A DNA stretch of 64,000 bases. It comes from Aphelenchoides besseyi (Eukaryota; Nematoda; Chromadorea; Rhabditida; Aphelenchoididae). Position 1 is the stretch's first letter. Every line of letters starts with the position of its first letter. The position numbers and the translations under genes are program-made. Of this stretch, positions 26,492 through 37,838 are shown one piece after another. The stretch lies in contig JAMPIQ010000001.1 of assembly GCA_024699855.1 (NCBI GenBank), positions 18,042,001 to 18,106,000 on the forward strand, read 5' to 3'. The notes beneath the pieces are model-generated. The model searched no databases and was not told the DNA's origin. It saw nothing but the letters and a program-made list of their open reading frames with translations.

Positions 26492-27830
26492 ATGTTCTCG
26501 CTCGACCGTCGTCGTCTTCCGAACATCGAGGAACGAAGTCCAACTGCCAGGGAACTTCTCGAAGCCTCCAAGTCACTTTACGTGAAGACTGAAGCGCTTC
26601 GTACCCGACGAATTGGTAAGTCGAACAATCGGAGTAACGGCAATTAGTTGACTTCAGATCCAACTGCTCCCCGACTTTTTCGTACGCCATCCGAAGAAGA
26701 TTTCGACTTGTTTCTGCCAACAGCTCAAACAGAGCCATGTGTTTGTGTTCAAGCAATTAGATCGCCAGTTAACAACAACTCTCGTGCTCCAATCGTCGTT
26801 CCAAAACCACTAAACGCAACCTCATCTCTCAACTCGACACCTCGTAGTGCATTTAAACCTTTCGGTCTATTGCAATCTCCACCAAGACCTCCAAAATCCG
26901 AAGCTCTTCGTCGACGACAAATTGAACTTATTGCAAAACCACCGTCTATTTCGTCTGCTCATGTTTATGAACAAGTTAACTTGGAAAACTTAGTCATTGA
27001 TCCACCAGCTCCTAAGCCTCTGCCTCGATTATCGCTGTTAAAAAAGAAATCGACACCAATTCCACCACCGCGTCGTCGGGCGACAACCACCTTGGACGAA
27101 TTGATGCCGATCGCCATGACTCAAAGCGCTGTAATTGAAGGCTCTGCTCACTTTCGAACGCAAGCGACTTCAACAACAAATTTGGCTCAAAGTACACCTG
27201 ACTTAACTGTTGATGATGATTTGACTTTGGACTTGAATCTTGTGGCTACTCCATCCACAGCTCAAGCATCTATTTCGGTTGAAGATTCTGCGCAGAGAAC
27301 CACAAATTTGCCACATTCCCAAAAACATTCAACTTTGTCGCGTAATCAAAGAACCGCAAGTCAAAAGTGAACAAATCAACCTTGTAAACTTTGTGTAAGC
27401 ACTTCTATTTAGACCTCCAAGACCTCCAAACACGAGACGAAGCGGCAGTTCGTTTCCGTCACCCGATGGTTCGCATAATTCATCTCGCGATTCGGGAGTA
27501 GTGGACGATGCGGTATATGCGTCCGATATGATGGCTGCTGATCCTGATTTTGCTGAACGAATTCAACGCTGGGAACGTCGACGAACGTTGACAACTCCAC
27601 CGCAACTACCGATTCGCCCCTCAAAGCCAACAGAATTAGCTCAACATGCTTCTGGACCCTCGATTACCAGTGATGCAACTTCAGAATTTACGTCAATAAG
27701 CGCTGTTGCAGTTCCAATCGATTCTCATCCAACACACGAACATCAAGAGATACGACCGGTATCGCTGAACGAGAAGAATGCTCGAGTTCTCTCGTGGATA
27801 TACGGTTGTTCGGTCGTTGAACGTGTTTAA
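26492..27830 (+). CDS. Proline-rich, probably disordered scaffold-like protein
   Basis: There are three exons: 26492-26615, 26658-27366 and 27413-27830. The start MFSLDRRRLPNIEERSP is followed by a basic segment ending RRI|DPTAPRLFRTPSEEDFD. The middle is proline-rich with SPPRPPKSEALRRR, PAPKPLPRLSLLKKKS and TPIPPPRRRATTTLDEL. The junction of exons 2 and 3 encodes KPPRPPNTRRSGSS. These PxxP-with-Arg motifs are typical SH3 ligands. No folded domain is evident. The protein ends VLSWIYGCSVVERV, which could serve as a weak class III PDZ ligand. I do not recognise the family. The splice junctions keep phase and the codon pattern is coherent, so I take it as a real gene. Confidence 0.7.
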
Positions 27831-27942
27831 AACTTAATGTAAATAAATCTCATTGTCATCTAATTACTTACTATCAAGATATCATCAATTAACATGCTTA
27901 GAAATCACTTAACTTAAGCCCATTCTTTCGATTATAAAGTTG
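27831..27942. other. 3' flank of proline-rich gene
   Basis: Contains AATAAA at about 27842, immediately after the stop codon, suggesting a very short 3'UTR. Confidence 0.5.
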
Positions 27943-28707
27943 CTTGAAATTGATATCGGTGGCTGGGAATTACCAAATTGTTAGACTAATGTAGTCAGTG
28001 AAAACAAATGACCTGAGAAAGTAACAGAGAAGAATGATAACTATCAGACATCGACTTCCGAGAAGTCAGCTTCCATTGACTACAACTCGATAAGCAGTGG
28101 CTGTAAACGCGTGTACTTAACAGAACAACAACTAACACTAATGAACTCCAAACCCTGTGAATATCAGCGGAATGCAACCAGCCAACGAGCTAAAATACAC
28201 AACACCCCCCATTCCCTTGTATAGCACGTCCATCGCGTCGATCGATTTATCTCGGAGATTCTGGCAACAACTAGTGTCCATATTATATGGATGGATAACT
28301 GAATAAACTGGTTGTTCAATGCGCCCACACTTGTAGCCACCGAATGACTGAGAGAGAAATGAGAGCAATTCAAAGCCAGAGGATTTGTCGAAAATCGTCC
28401 AAAATTGCAAAAGTTTGTGCAGCTCTTCCTGCTGATGCTGGTGAGTTGTAGATTGATTCAGATAACAATGAGATCAGAAGATTATGACCCTGAAAGTTTG
28501 GATAGCAACGGTCGGTTGGGAGCTGAATTGAAGTCGAAAACATACTCTGAAATCGGCCTCTGTAAGTTGGTCACAACAACAACAGTAGTTGGTCTTCGAG
28601 ATTGTAGTTTACAAGAACAACCACACATTATTGGATTACTTGCTAGTGTTAACTGCTTGTTAACCTCTTCAATGGTTGCAGAACTGAACTTTACATCTTT
28701 GGCTTAA
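27943..28707 (+). repeat. Repeat A, copy 2 (about 765 bp)
   Basis: Nearly identical to 43361-44140 and to 63261-63930, which starts later in the unit. The left border is GTTGCTTGAAATTGAT. The right border lies just after CTTCAATGGTTGCAGAA. On the minus strand a frame conserved in copies 2 and 3 reads EELHKLLQFWTIFDKSS...YKCGRIEQPVYSV, then MDTSCCQNLRDK and YFSSLAGCIPLIFTGFG. This CC-and-Cys pattern followed by a hydrophobic segment is loosely like the last loop and TM4 of a tetraspanin. A second hydrophobic frame (RVWSSLVLVVVLLSTRVYSH) overlaps downstream. It may be a captured gene fragment spread by transposition. I see no terminal inverted repeats. Confidence 0.85.
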
Positions 28708-29039
28708 GATAAGAAAAGTGGGAACTACGTTTTCAAGTAATGACTCGCTTCTTATTCGTTATCCAATGATTATTTTGTAGTTTTTGAGCTTTCATTAAGT
28801 TGCTAAAGAAGTTTGAGACCAAAACCACAGATCGACAAGCAGCATCGAAAGCGTGCACTTCCATGGTACTTGCTGGATGTTTGGATGTTAATTTTTTTGA
28901 TCGAGAATTGTTATTTGAGCGATCGGCGGTTCAAAAAAACGAAATCCAACAATATTCAACGATTACAAAACGAGAAAATGATTCGAACTTACTGCTAAAA
29001 CCACCAAAGATATAAATTTTGATTAGTCAGTTAGAACGT
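28708..29039. other. Spacer between repeats A and B
   Basis: AT-rich. No gene seen. Confidence 0.5.
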
Positions 29040-29392
29040 CCATTCGACATCAACGAACATCTCAGTATTCTGTTTACATCAACTGCCAATCAAGACTTAA
29101 TTGAATGTCAATTCAGTCGGACCACACGCAGCGTTTTCCGCTTACATTTTGGCCGCTCGCTGTGGGTGGTCGTTTGAATCGAGATTGGTTTTGGGCTCTA
29201 AAATTCGAGTATCGATTGTCGATGGAAACTGATAATGTCTATCGACTACGGTGGCCGTAGAGCATCTGCCCAACAACTCTCGGACCCTATCGATGAATCC
29301 TCAAATTTATCGATGATCCTCTCCCGTCAATTTTTCGGACCACCCACAACAAGCGGCCCAAATGGACGCAGAAAACGCGGCGTGTGGTCTTC
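29040..29392. repeat. Repeat B, copy 2 (353 bp)
   Basis: Same length and nearly the same sequence as 16058-16410, with the same long imperfect inverted arms (GGCCGCT...TGTGGGTGGTC and its inverse). Weak similarity continues a few bases past the right border (GAAAAATGTCAATT versus GAAAAGTGTTAATT). Confidence 0.85.
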
Positions 29393-29658
29393 GAAAAATG
29401 TCAATTGTGTAATCAAATTGCATCTGAAGATTCTGGTTTGTAGCCGCTCATCGTAGTGATGTGATCGAATGTTGAAATGCGAACAACTATGTCTATCACA
29501 ACTGCTGTTAAACTTTGTAGTAACAATCTCAACATTTAACAACATATCCATAATTTGCATAAACTTTATTTTTTAATATGCATTTTAAAGTCGATCAGTT
29601 TGGCGAAATCAGTTATTTTGGTTTCTGGTCGTGTTCAACTGTTTCGCCATTTGCGATC
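29393..29658. other. 5' flank of the single-TM gene
   Basis: AT-rich. An in-frame ATG at 29578 could extend the next gene by 27 residues. No other feature. Confidence 0.4.
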
Positions 29659-30722
29659 ATGGCGAAGATGACAAACGAGCAGATGGCTATGTTGGAGCAA
29701 ACAGAAGAACGTTTGGGCTTCTTGTTGATGATGGTTATTGTCTTGGCACTGGTTCTCGTTCTTTATATGCTTATTGAGTGCGGACTATTGGCCTATTCGA
29801 TCTATGCACAGAGTAAGGCACGAGCACACAAGGTAGGTTAGTGATATGTGAAGTTTGAGCAAATAGAATACAGAAGAAGCAACGTGAATTGGAGTCGGTG
29901 GTTGTGAAGAGCTCCAAAAGCAAAAGACAGAAACCCAAAAAGAAGTCAGGATCATCTTCAAGTCAAATGCAAAAAAAGAAAACTCGTATTTCCTCTCGTC
30001 GATTGACCTCCGAATCAACTTCCAAGTCGATTTCGAAGCCACGCAAACTAAAAACTTCGGAGATGAAAACGACGCTTCCATACAAGAAGACCAAGAAGCA
30101 AAAATCGAAACGTTCGACTTTGGAGGAATCGTCGGATTTGCGCCAGTTTGCTAGCAATCTATAATGATTGTTGAGTTTATAATTTACAGAAGCGTCAATT
30201 CGATTCCAACCGACGAAAAACTTCTACTCAGTACTGCAAAACCAATGCCCGGACAAATTCAATTGCCGGCGATCGTTACCGTGAATGTGCACAAGGATTC
30301 GGCTGAAGGACCGTCGAGTGCAAGTCAATCGACAAAATCAACTGTTGAGAACAGTGAATTGAGTCGCAAATCAAAGCCGGAGCGTCGTTCGTTGAGTGAA
30401 ATTGCGACCGAATTTGTCACCGTTTTCACTGCTCGCGAATACACGCCGTCGAAGAAGAACGAAGAACCGAAGGCCGATGGTCAGGCAATGAAAACGGCTG
30501 TGGAGATGCCGTCAGCTCGTGAAACTTCGTTGGGACCAAACGGCGAGACAGCTCTTGCAGCTCAACCGAGGAACGCTGCAAGTCCTACAAATTCGCTGAT
30601 GATCGATGAAAAGAAAATGGTGCCAATTGGTGAGTGAAGTTTGTCGGTTTACATGCGAAGCTTTTCAGTTGGAGTACCGACAACTGCTGATGCAAAGGAT
30701 AAATCGGAATTGCCAAAGTGAA
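29659..30722 (+). CDS. Single-TM protein with long basic and Ser-rich cytosolic tail
   Basis: Start MAKMTNEQMAMLEQTEERLG, then one strong hydrophobic segment (FLLMMVIVLALVLVLYMLIE CGLLAYSIYA), then KARAHK. A short intron leads to KKQRELESVVVKSSKSKRQK and a tail very rich in Lys/Ser. A 45-nt intron (donor inside the CGCCAGTTTGC stretch) continues as QSVNSIPTDEKLLLSTAKP, then an acidic/Ser-rich region (RRSLSEIATEFVTVFTAREY). The last junction gives ...PIVGVPTTADAKDKSELPK and a TGA at 30720-30722. The start favours an N-out or signal-anchor orientation with the basic tail inside. I do not recognise a family. Four phase-consistent exons support a real gene. Confidence 0.6.
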
Positions 30723-31354
30723 CTTTGTGATTGTGGTGCTGTGAATGTAGAAATAAAATTTGAGTTGGTATCCAAACGGCCGTCTAATTCAATGAAATAG
30801 AATTATTGAAGAGGTATTGAAGGTGGATATTGAGTTGTTGAAGTAGAACATAATTCAAATTTCAGCACGTTAAATGGTTTAGAAGTTTGTGAGAACCAAA
30901 AAAACATGTCAACCTTAGTGCTGTTTATGATTTTAATAACATCTTGGGCCTACAATTGGTTAGTCTAAAGAGTAATGCGATTGTATTGCTTATGTTTCTG
31001 TCGATAAAATGCAACTGATGATCAGATTGTATTGCGTTCAGTGAAGGTATTTGAAGTTTAGCTCTTCAACGAAAACAGTATTAACGTTGACCAGGTCTTC
31101 TCTCGGTTCTCATCATTTGGCGTTCTGTCGTGTCGTGGAAACTCCGCTGGATGTTTTTATTCGTCACTCCCGAATTGGTCGACGAAATGAGCGAGGAGTA
31201 GAAGACATGCTTCTCGCAATTCCCTCATCAATTGCATCGGGTTTTCATGCATCAAATTAATCGAGAATTAAGGAAAAGACGCGGTAAGTGCACTTTAGTT
31301 TCTGCTTTTATTTTTGTTGGTTTAGAATCAAATCTCTCCAGTTCATCATCTGAA
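30723..31354. other. Spacer; possible 5'UTR exon of the SLC41 gene
   Basis: Mostly AT-rich spacer. Short hydrophilic frames at 31051-31260 and 31232-31300 precede a GTAAGT donor at 31285 and a TTTAG acceptor at about 31325, just before the SLC41 start. This suggests a non-coding or leader exon. Confidence 0.4.
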
Positions 31355-34300
31355 ATGTCGAAGGACAATGAAGTAGCAAGTTTTGCGACTTTGGTTCGAG
31401 CGGAATCTCAAGAAAATTATGGCGGTTTGGCGAATCCACAGCAATCGGATACTTCGATCAAAAACGCAGAACCGCAAATTGACAGCGCCGACATGCAAGT
31501 GTTTGGATCCTCGGATTTAGATTCAGCCAAAGCACAACAAGCCGAGCCTTCACTGGTTCTCTTCTTTCAAGTAGTTTTAAAATTTGCAGTTTTGTTAACT
31601 GGCTTTCTAGGTTGTTTTTCCGTTTTTGATTGCTGGATTTGGAATGGTTTTGGCGGGTCTTCTTCTTGATCGGGTTCAGCATTGGCCGTTGTTTAAGAAT
31701 GTGCCCGAGATGTTCATTCTTGTGCCTGCACTTCTGGGACTTAAAGGAAACTTGGAAATGACTTTAGCTTCACGTCTCTCTACTCAAGTTGATTTCTTTA
31801 GAATACATTTCCTTAGTTAAGTTTTTTAGGCAAATACTGGTCGAATGGACACACGAGATCAAGTGACTTCGGTGGCAATTACAAACATGGCCTTAATCCA
31901 AAGCCAAGCAATCATTGTTACTTTTTTGGCTGCGGGAGCTGCAATGGTAAGGAAAATGATTTTTCCGTTTTTGAGTTTACTTTTTAGTTGTTGGCATGGG
32001 TGCCAAGAGGACAATTGGACTTTGGACACGCTGCTTTGATCACGGCTAGCAGCTTAACAACTGCATCCTTGGCGTCGTTTATCTTATCGACGATTATGAT
32101 TATCGTGGTTTTGGTTTCTCGACGTTACAATATCAATCCGGACAATATCTCCACGCCGTTGGCCGCTTCGCTTGGAGATCTTACGACATTAGCAATTCTT
32201 TCAGTTTTTGGATCACTGTTTCTAACTGCTCACAATTCCAATTCGTGGCTAAACGTTGGTGTCATCATAATGTTCGTAGCTGCTCTTCCCGCTTGGATTT
32301 CCGTTGCAAAACGAGACTTCATGACTTTGGAAATTTTGAAGAACGGATGGTCCCCGATTATCTTCTCGATGCTTATTTCGTCCAGTGGTGGTTTTGTGTT
32401 AGAAACAGCAATTCGCAGATTCCCTCAAATGGCTCTTTTCCAACCGGTAATTAACGGTAAGTGGATTACCGTTGTTTAGCAGTTTGACATTTGTGCCTTA
32501 AGGTGTTGGAGGAAATTTGGCAGCGGTTCATGCGAGTCGACTGTCTACGTTCTTTCATCAGAACTCGCAGCTCGGGAAATTGCCATTTTCATGGACATTA
32601 AACCGCTTCTATAGTTTTTCTCGCGCATTCTTTAGCAACGGTAAGTTTAGTGGTCTGCTTTATTTGACCAAAAGATTAGATTGGGATGCTCGAAGTGCAA
32701 GAGTTTTATTGTTTTTGGTTGTTCCTGGACACATGTTCTTCAGTTTCTTGATTGCTTTTTTTCACACTGGTGATAATCCACCATCAAGTGCGCTCTTCTT
32801 GTCGCTCTACATCTTGGCCGCTTTAACTCAAGTAAGTTTATTTTAAATTTGTGTATAAGTTAGAAAATGTTGGCAATTTAACGCAATTTCAATTTGATTT
32901 GTTTCTTGGGCTTTCCGAGGACCTGCAACAGCAAACTGAGACTTTTCTAATTGTGTGGAGACTTACTCGTGAGGCGATTTTTTGAACGCGTTTTGAACTT
33001 GCGGCAATGGGATATTTTCTGAGATCAAGTTACTTAATTATGAAATGTTGTTTAACTTACAAACACAAGTCTTCTAATACCATGCGAAAGACATCGGAAA
33101 CCTTATTGTGATCGTGTTCGTGCAACAAAACATCCGCAAAATTGCTCATGTCTTTTCCCAAAGTATCGTAGAAGAGATCTTTCACGTCGTCAAACTGAAA
33201 ACACTGCGGTGAGATTATTTATGTGCATGCTCACTTCGTCATGTTCCAAGGGAGTAATTTCAAGCCAAAGGCCACAAACTCTTGAGGCTGTTAGGTATTT
33301 TAACTTTTCAACCACAAATCCCGGTTCCTCTGCTGTTGACTCTAAAAAGTTAATCGAATCGAATTTGCATTTTCAATGACTCACGTTCGACACGAATCGA
33401 CATCAATAGATCGAAGGTCTCAGAGCACTCATCACGCAGATTCTCGACCATTGAATTAAACAAATCGTTAATTATGAACTTGGAACTGTCCGGATCGAGC
33501 TAAAAGTTTCGAAGTGTGATTATTGTTAAGACTGAAACTTAAGCTTACTTGGTTAACAGAGTCATTAATACGGTGATAAAACTCATACGTTGAAGTGACT
33601 TTTTGCGAACAAATTTCGAACAAAAGCCACGCTTCATCAACTGTAAGTTGACCATTAGTTGCAACAATCAGTTGATAGAAAGTTTCTAGAGCTTCGTTTA
33701 GACGACTTTTTTTGAAGTGGCGTCGCGCAGTTTTGATCAACAACTGTCGAACAAAAGTGTCTAAATGGCATTGAAAAAGTACAAAGACAGAACTTACCTT
33801 TTTCGTCCTCGTTATTTGTTTTGCAAAAAACATCTGTATAGCGGCCCAAATTTTCTTGGCATGTCTAAAAATGCCAAGTTAATCGAATGATCGGCTTTTA
33901 TGTTTACTTTTAATCTGTTAGACAGTAGTGCATTTCTTAGACGACTTTCTTCTAAATCGCAAATTCCACTTCCGTCAGCTCTATTAGCACACTCGTCCAA
34001 TTCTCGCTAAAACAAACTTTCTAACAGCGAACTCAAAGTGGGAGCTTACATTATGCTGAATCTCGAAATCGTCTAATGTCAAATGTAGCTCTTGAATGCG
34101 ATTGCTAATGTCCGTTTTCATTTGAATGATTTCGCGGACACGTTCTAAATGTGAGGATTGATTTGAGTTTTCCATTTCGTACATTGATGGAATCAAAAAT
34201 GCCTAAAAATGCGTATAAGTTTACGCGTTAGCTGCTGACCTGATCGTCATCGCAGCAAAACTCTTCATCAGCCGTGTGGTGAAAGTGTCGTTGCCGTAAT

Positions 34301-35985
34301 GCGAGTTTACGGCATAAACGTCGCAGTTTACTTGGTTGGCCTCCCATAACTTTTGATCTGAAAAGATGACTACGCTCTCTTTTTATAATTTTCGAATTTA
34401 ATGAAAACACGATAGGAGATTCAACACGCGAATGGGGTCTCGTATGCAGATGTCCCTAATTGTTTGCATTATTACAAATTTTAGTCGACAAACCGCCCGA
34501 AGCAAAAGCCCACGGAATGGAAAGCTTATTAATGAACGAGTGAATGACAACGAAATCTTTTTATTGACAAAAAATACATTAGAGAGGCCAACGGAGCAGG
34601 GTTAAGGTATCGTGATGAAAAGACGATTATGGTGCAGTTTGATGCTCAGATTTCCATTTCGTGTGTTCCATCGACTAATTGGAATTGGAAATGAAGTAAA
34701 TTTTGCATTTCAACTTGAACGACATGAATTGGGAATAAGTTGAAGGCCGCGTGCCGATCGTTTACACTCCTCCGTTTAAGGGAAATGAAACGAGATACGT
34801 TTGCCGATTCATCAAAACAAGTTGAGTGGGCGAATAAAACTTGTTCTTATGGTTTTTGATGTCCGTTAATTGATTAGACGGTTCGGATAGTCGTTGAGTA
34901 GGGCCAAATAAAACGCACGAATGGAAATGCATGGCCGTAAAAAGCTGCGTGTTGCGATTAGACGGAGCTCACCGTAAACTCGAGACGAAGAGAAAATTCG
35001 GTTTAGAGTCCGTGTAATTGAGTTTATGAGACTTGGACCAAAAAATCGTAGTGTTCAATTTACAGGTTCTTGACAAAATTATCACCATGCGTGTCTTTCG
35101 ACATTTGAGGTTTAGACAATTGAATCAGCTGCCAAATGTCTGAACGATTGATGGATCGAAAGAAGTTCAGACCACTGAAATGGCCAACAATTTACATCAT
35201 CGCAATGAATAATTGAGTTGCTTTCGAATTAGCAGTTAAAGAACGCGTATCAACCGAACATTTTGGTAGTCAATGAGAATCGAATACACGGTCGGCCAAA
35301 ACTAAAGACTTTACTTCGAAGTTGTTGTTTCTAATCACGGCTGAATGCGCCTCAAGAAACCGGACGGGAACTTACGACGTGGAATAATTTAAAATGCATC
35401 GAATAAAACGCCCCTCCTGACAAGAAGAACGGCAGAACGTTACGCGTCTTTTCTGACTTTTCGTGTGATGTGGCAAGATTGACCATAAAAACTATTGAGT
35501 TTTAATGTGCGTCTTTGTTTTCAAATGGAGCGGAAGTTTTGCAAAACCGAGCCGGTAGTCGTTGTGCTCAACAAGCGGCTTCTGTTACTCGTCAGAAAAG
35601 TGACTATGGGGATTACAAACGGAAAGAAAATTGCGTTCTTTATGTCAAGCTATCAACTACCGTACGAAACTCACGAGTTTTTGACAAGCAAAATTTGAGC
35701 TTTAAAATGTTTTCGTTACAACGATTCTCTCTTCAGGTTGCCATCCTATTGTTTGTGTGCCAATGGCTTGTAGCTTTAATGTTCGCTTGGAAGATCGATC
35801 CCGACAACTCTGGTAGGTTGTATTTTGGGAATTCACTTGAACTAATTTGAATTTCAGTCATTCCCTGGCTCACAGCCCTTGGCGATCTACTTGGCACTTC
35901 TCTACTATACTGCGCTTTCCTGTTTCTGTCTTACGTTAAACACGACCAAATAAAACACGTGCAAATTGGGAATGACAACTCTTGA
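31355..35985 (+). CDS. SLC41-family Mg2+ transporter (MgtE-like, duplicated domain)
   Basis: A plasma-membrane Mg2+ transporter related to SLC41A1-3. Start [18 protein letters not shown]. After intron 31571-31610 the first MgtE-like half begins [20 protein letters not shown], with [20 protein letters not shown] and TLASRLSTQ (SLC41/MgtE signature). [15 protein letters not shown] is the hallmark ion-path motif. The second half repeats it: [20 protein letters not shown] and, in the last exon, [18 protein letters not shown]. The second-to-last exon (35737 on, [19 protein letters not shown]) directly continues YILAALTQ, which ends at 32831. The intron between them is therefore 2,905 bp, against ~45 bp for the others, and it contains a full gene on the other strand. 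Stop TGA at 35983-35985. All signature motifs are present. Confidence 0.92.
32878..34346 (-). CDS. Unknown helical protein nested in the SLC41 intron
   Basis: Eight or so short-intron exons. Start [19 protein letters not shown] at 34346 (after a TTTCAG acceptor). Gly-2 would allow N-myristoylation, and the stretch after it is basic. Then come [106 protein letters not shown] and [20 protein letters not shown]. Overall it is a long alpha-helical, charged protein of ~390 residues. Two last introns give a basic C-terminus, [20 protein letters not shown], with stop at 32878-32880. That stop is only 47 bp from the SLC41 exon. I do not recognise a domain. Consistent exon phases argue it is real. Confidence 0.7.
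34347..35736. other. Rest of the SLC41 intron / promoter of the nested gene
   Basis: About 1.4 kb without a recognisable gene. The long frames at 35495-35850 arise because an exon of SLC41 (from 35737) is read together with upstream intron sequence. Confidence 0.5.
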
Positions 35986-36599
35986 TCTTATGAATCATAT
36001 CGTTGCCATCATCTCCAAACAACTTTGTCTTTTCATCAATTCAACATTCCATTTAGATGCTAACTTCTCCGAATTGCTTTTTCTTATGATTTCCGGCGTT
36101 GTTCTCGAATGATCGCCGTGAAATTCTATCTACAGTTTATAATTAGTTTCAAAAACAGTTTTCATTTCCGGTTGTGTTTCTGTGTAACATGTATGAATAA
36201 ATTTATGTCAACAAGATTTGTGTTAATCATGTTAACGGACAAAATGGATTATACATACGTTTACTAGTAAGCGCAACGGCTTTTGTTGCTAAACTAAAGT
36301 GCTCTTAAGATGGATGTTTACAGGAATAAAACAATATGTCCAACAATTAAAAAGGAAAAACTTAAATCATAGATTATACTTTCGTATCAAAATGCACACC
36401 ATTTGATGCACATCGTTCATCGTTTAATATCTATGTAAAAACTTGTGACTTAAACATTAAAGACGTTAATAATCATAGTTCACTGTAGACACTTGGTTTC
36501 ACAAATGTTCCATATCGTTTTAGTTGCTTTAAGTCTTCAGAAGTTCTAGTTTGATGCTTGGTTTTTATAAGTCACAGATCGTCTTCAATTTTGTTCTGT
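35986..36599. other. AT-rich spacer
   Basis: 3' flank of the SLC41 gene. No gene seen. Confidence 0.5.
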
Positions 36600-37838
36600 A
36601 ACTTGATCGATGAACGTAAAAATCGTCTTCTAGATACCTCCGAAGCCATCAGTTGCTCAAAATGCAAATGAGTTCGATTGTAAATTTAAAGGCGTCCAAA
36701 ACCGTAGTTTTCACTTCGAAAGGCACTCGAATCGAGTGGATTGCTAGGATAGTGGTTTGTTTTCTCCTGAAAACACTTCGAATTTGGAATCTATTGGCTG
36801 CAAACCTGGCATCCGGCTGAACCGACAATGAAAATAGTCGAGGCTGGTGAATCGACGTATGCAGAACTGGTCCAGTTAAAAATCTAGAGATTATGACTAT
36901 TAGATCATAAAAAAACGTAATCACATTGTACTTGGTATTGGTATATTGGTCACAATCGTTCATAGTTGTGTTTGTGAGCGCTCAATATGAGATCCACTCC
37001 GAATTTGTAAAGCAGAGATTCCAACCCAAACGTTCCTTCACAATTGATTCCATTTCGAATGGAATGATCTGCTCATGAACTTCGCAAACCCCTTCGATAT
37101 CGCTGCAGTAGAATGATCGATGCATATAAACGATCAGCCACGGTACAGGTTGCCTATTGCTACTTGTTCTCTAAATACGAGAAATTCTATTCGACTTCTC
37201 GACACTACTGTCTACCTTCAAGTCATTCACCAACCAATTCCATTGCTTCTGAATCATTGAATACTCGCTGTAATAGTAGAGTTCCGCATTAATGGGAACA
37301 AAATGTGTCAGGCCCAAATCGTAAGTGCAAATAAGAGTGAACTGAAGGGCTCAAACAGATGCGTACCTATAAAAAAGATTGTGGTCGGTATTGGGCATTG
37401 TAAAGCGATTCACCATATGACTGTAATTGTAATAACGGTCATGCTTCCCAACGTCTAAAATGAAAATCGAATTAGAGAGTCAAGAATATTAAACAGATAT
37501 CGTTTAAGATTAAAAGTTTACTGATCATGTACGAAACATAAGCGGCCATCGACTCAATTTGTCGCATGAACTCGTCACCGACATCTCCGTCATGATCAAT
37601 TAAATTATAAGCTGCAAAGTTTCGTTCTTAGTTATACAAACATACTTGCTTATCAAAAAATTACCTAAATCACCGTTGTGAATGATCATATCGAATTCTC
37701 CGTTCTGACTGATTTGTTGCAATTTGCCCAAAGATGGTGCGTTGATGTTTCCCATGTCACCGTATACCGCAGCAGTGAATTTATCGTCTGTTCGATCTTT
37801 CAAATCAACAAACGAGTAAATTGACGACAGATGCACGA
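36600..37838 (-). pseudogene. Purple acid phosphatase pseudogene (5'-truncated)
   Basis: Metallophosphoesterase motifs appear in order. AAVYGDMGNINAPSLGKLQQ is followed by MIIHNGDL|AYNLIDHDGDVGDEFM, then NVGKHDRYYNYSHMVNRFTM (normally GNHE, the metal-ligand Asn here being Lys). Next come DLGLTHFVPINAELYYYSEY, PWLIVYMHRSFYCSDIEGVC (normally GHRPMYCS), LILSAHKHNYERL and FIVGSAGCQ. The last conserved piece is YNRTHLHFEQLM. Intron positions still look sensible. However, the frame shifts near 37040, a stop replaces the Trp after NYERL (~36955), another stop lies before IYNRTHLHF, and the N-terminal beta domain upstream of 37838 is missing. It cannot encode an active enzyme. Confidence 0.85.

Noticed and set aside
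29235..29456. 73-residue protein in repeat B
   Set aside because: Frame runs across foldback arms of a repeat; the second copy at 16.26 kb has no added support for coding.
35515..35850. Independent 111-residue plus-strand gene
   Set aside because: The C-terminal half is an SLC41 exon (from 35737); the N-terminal half is intron sequence read through.
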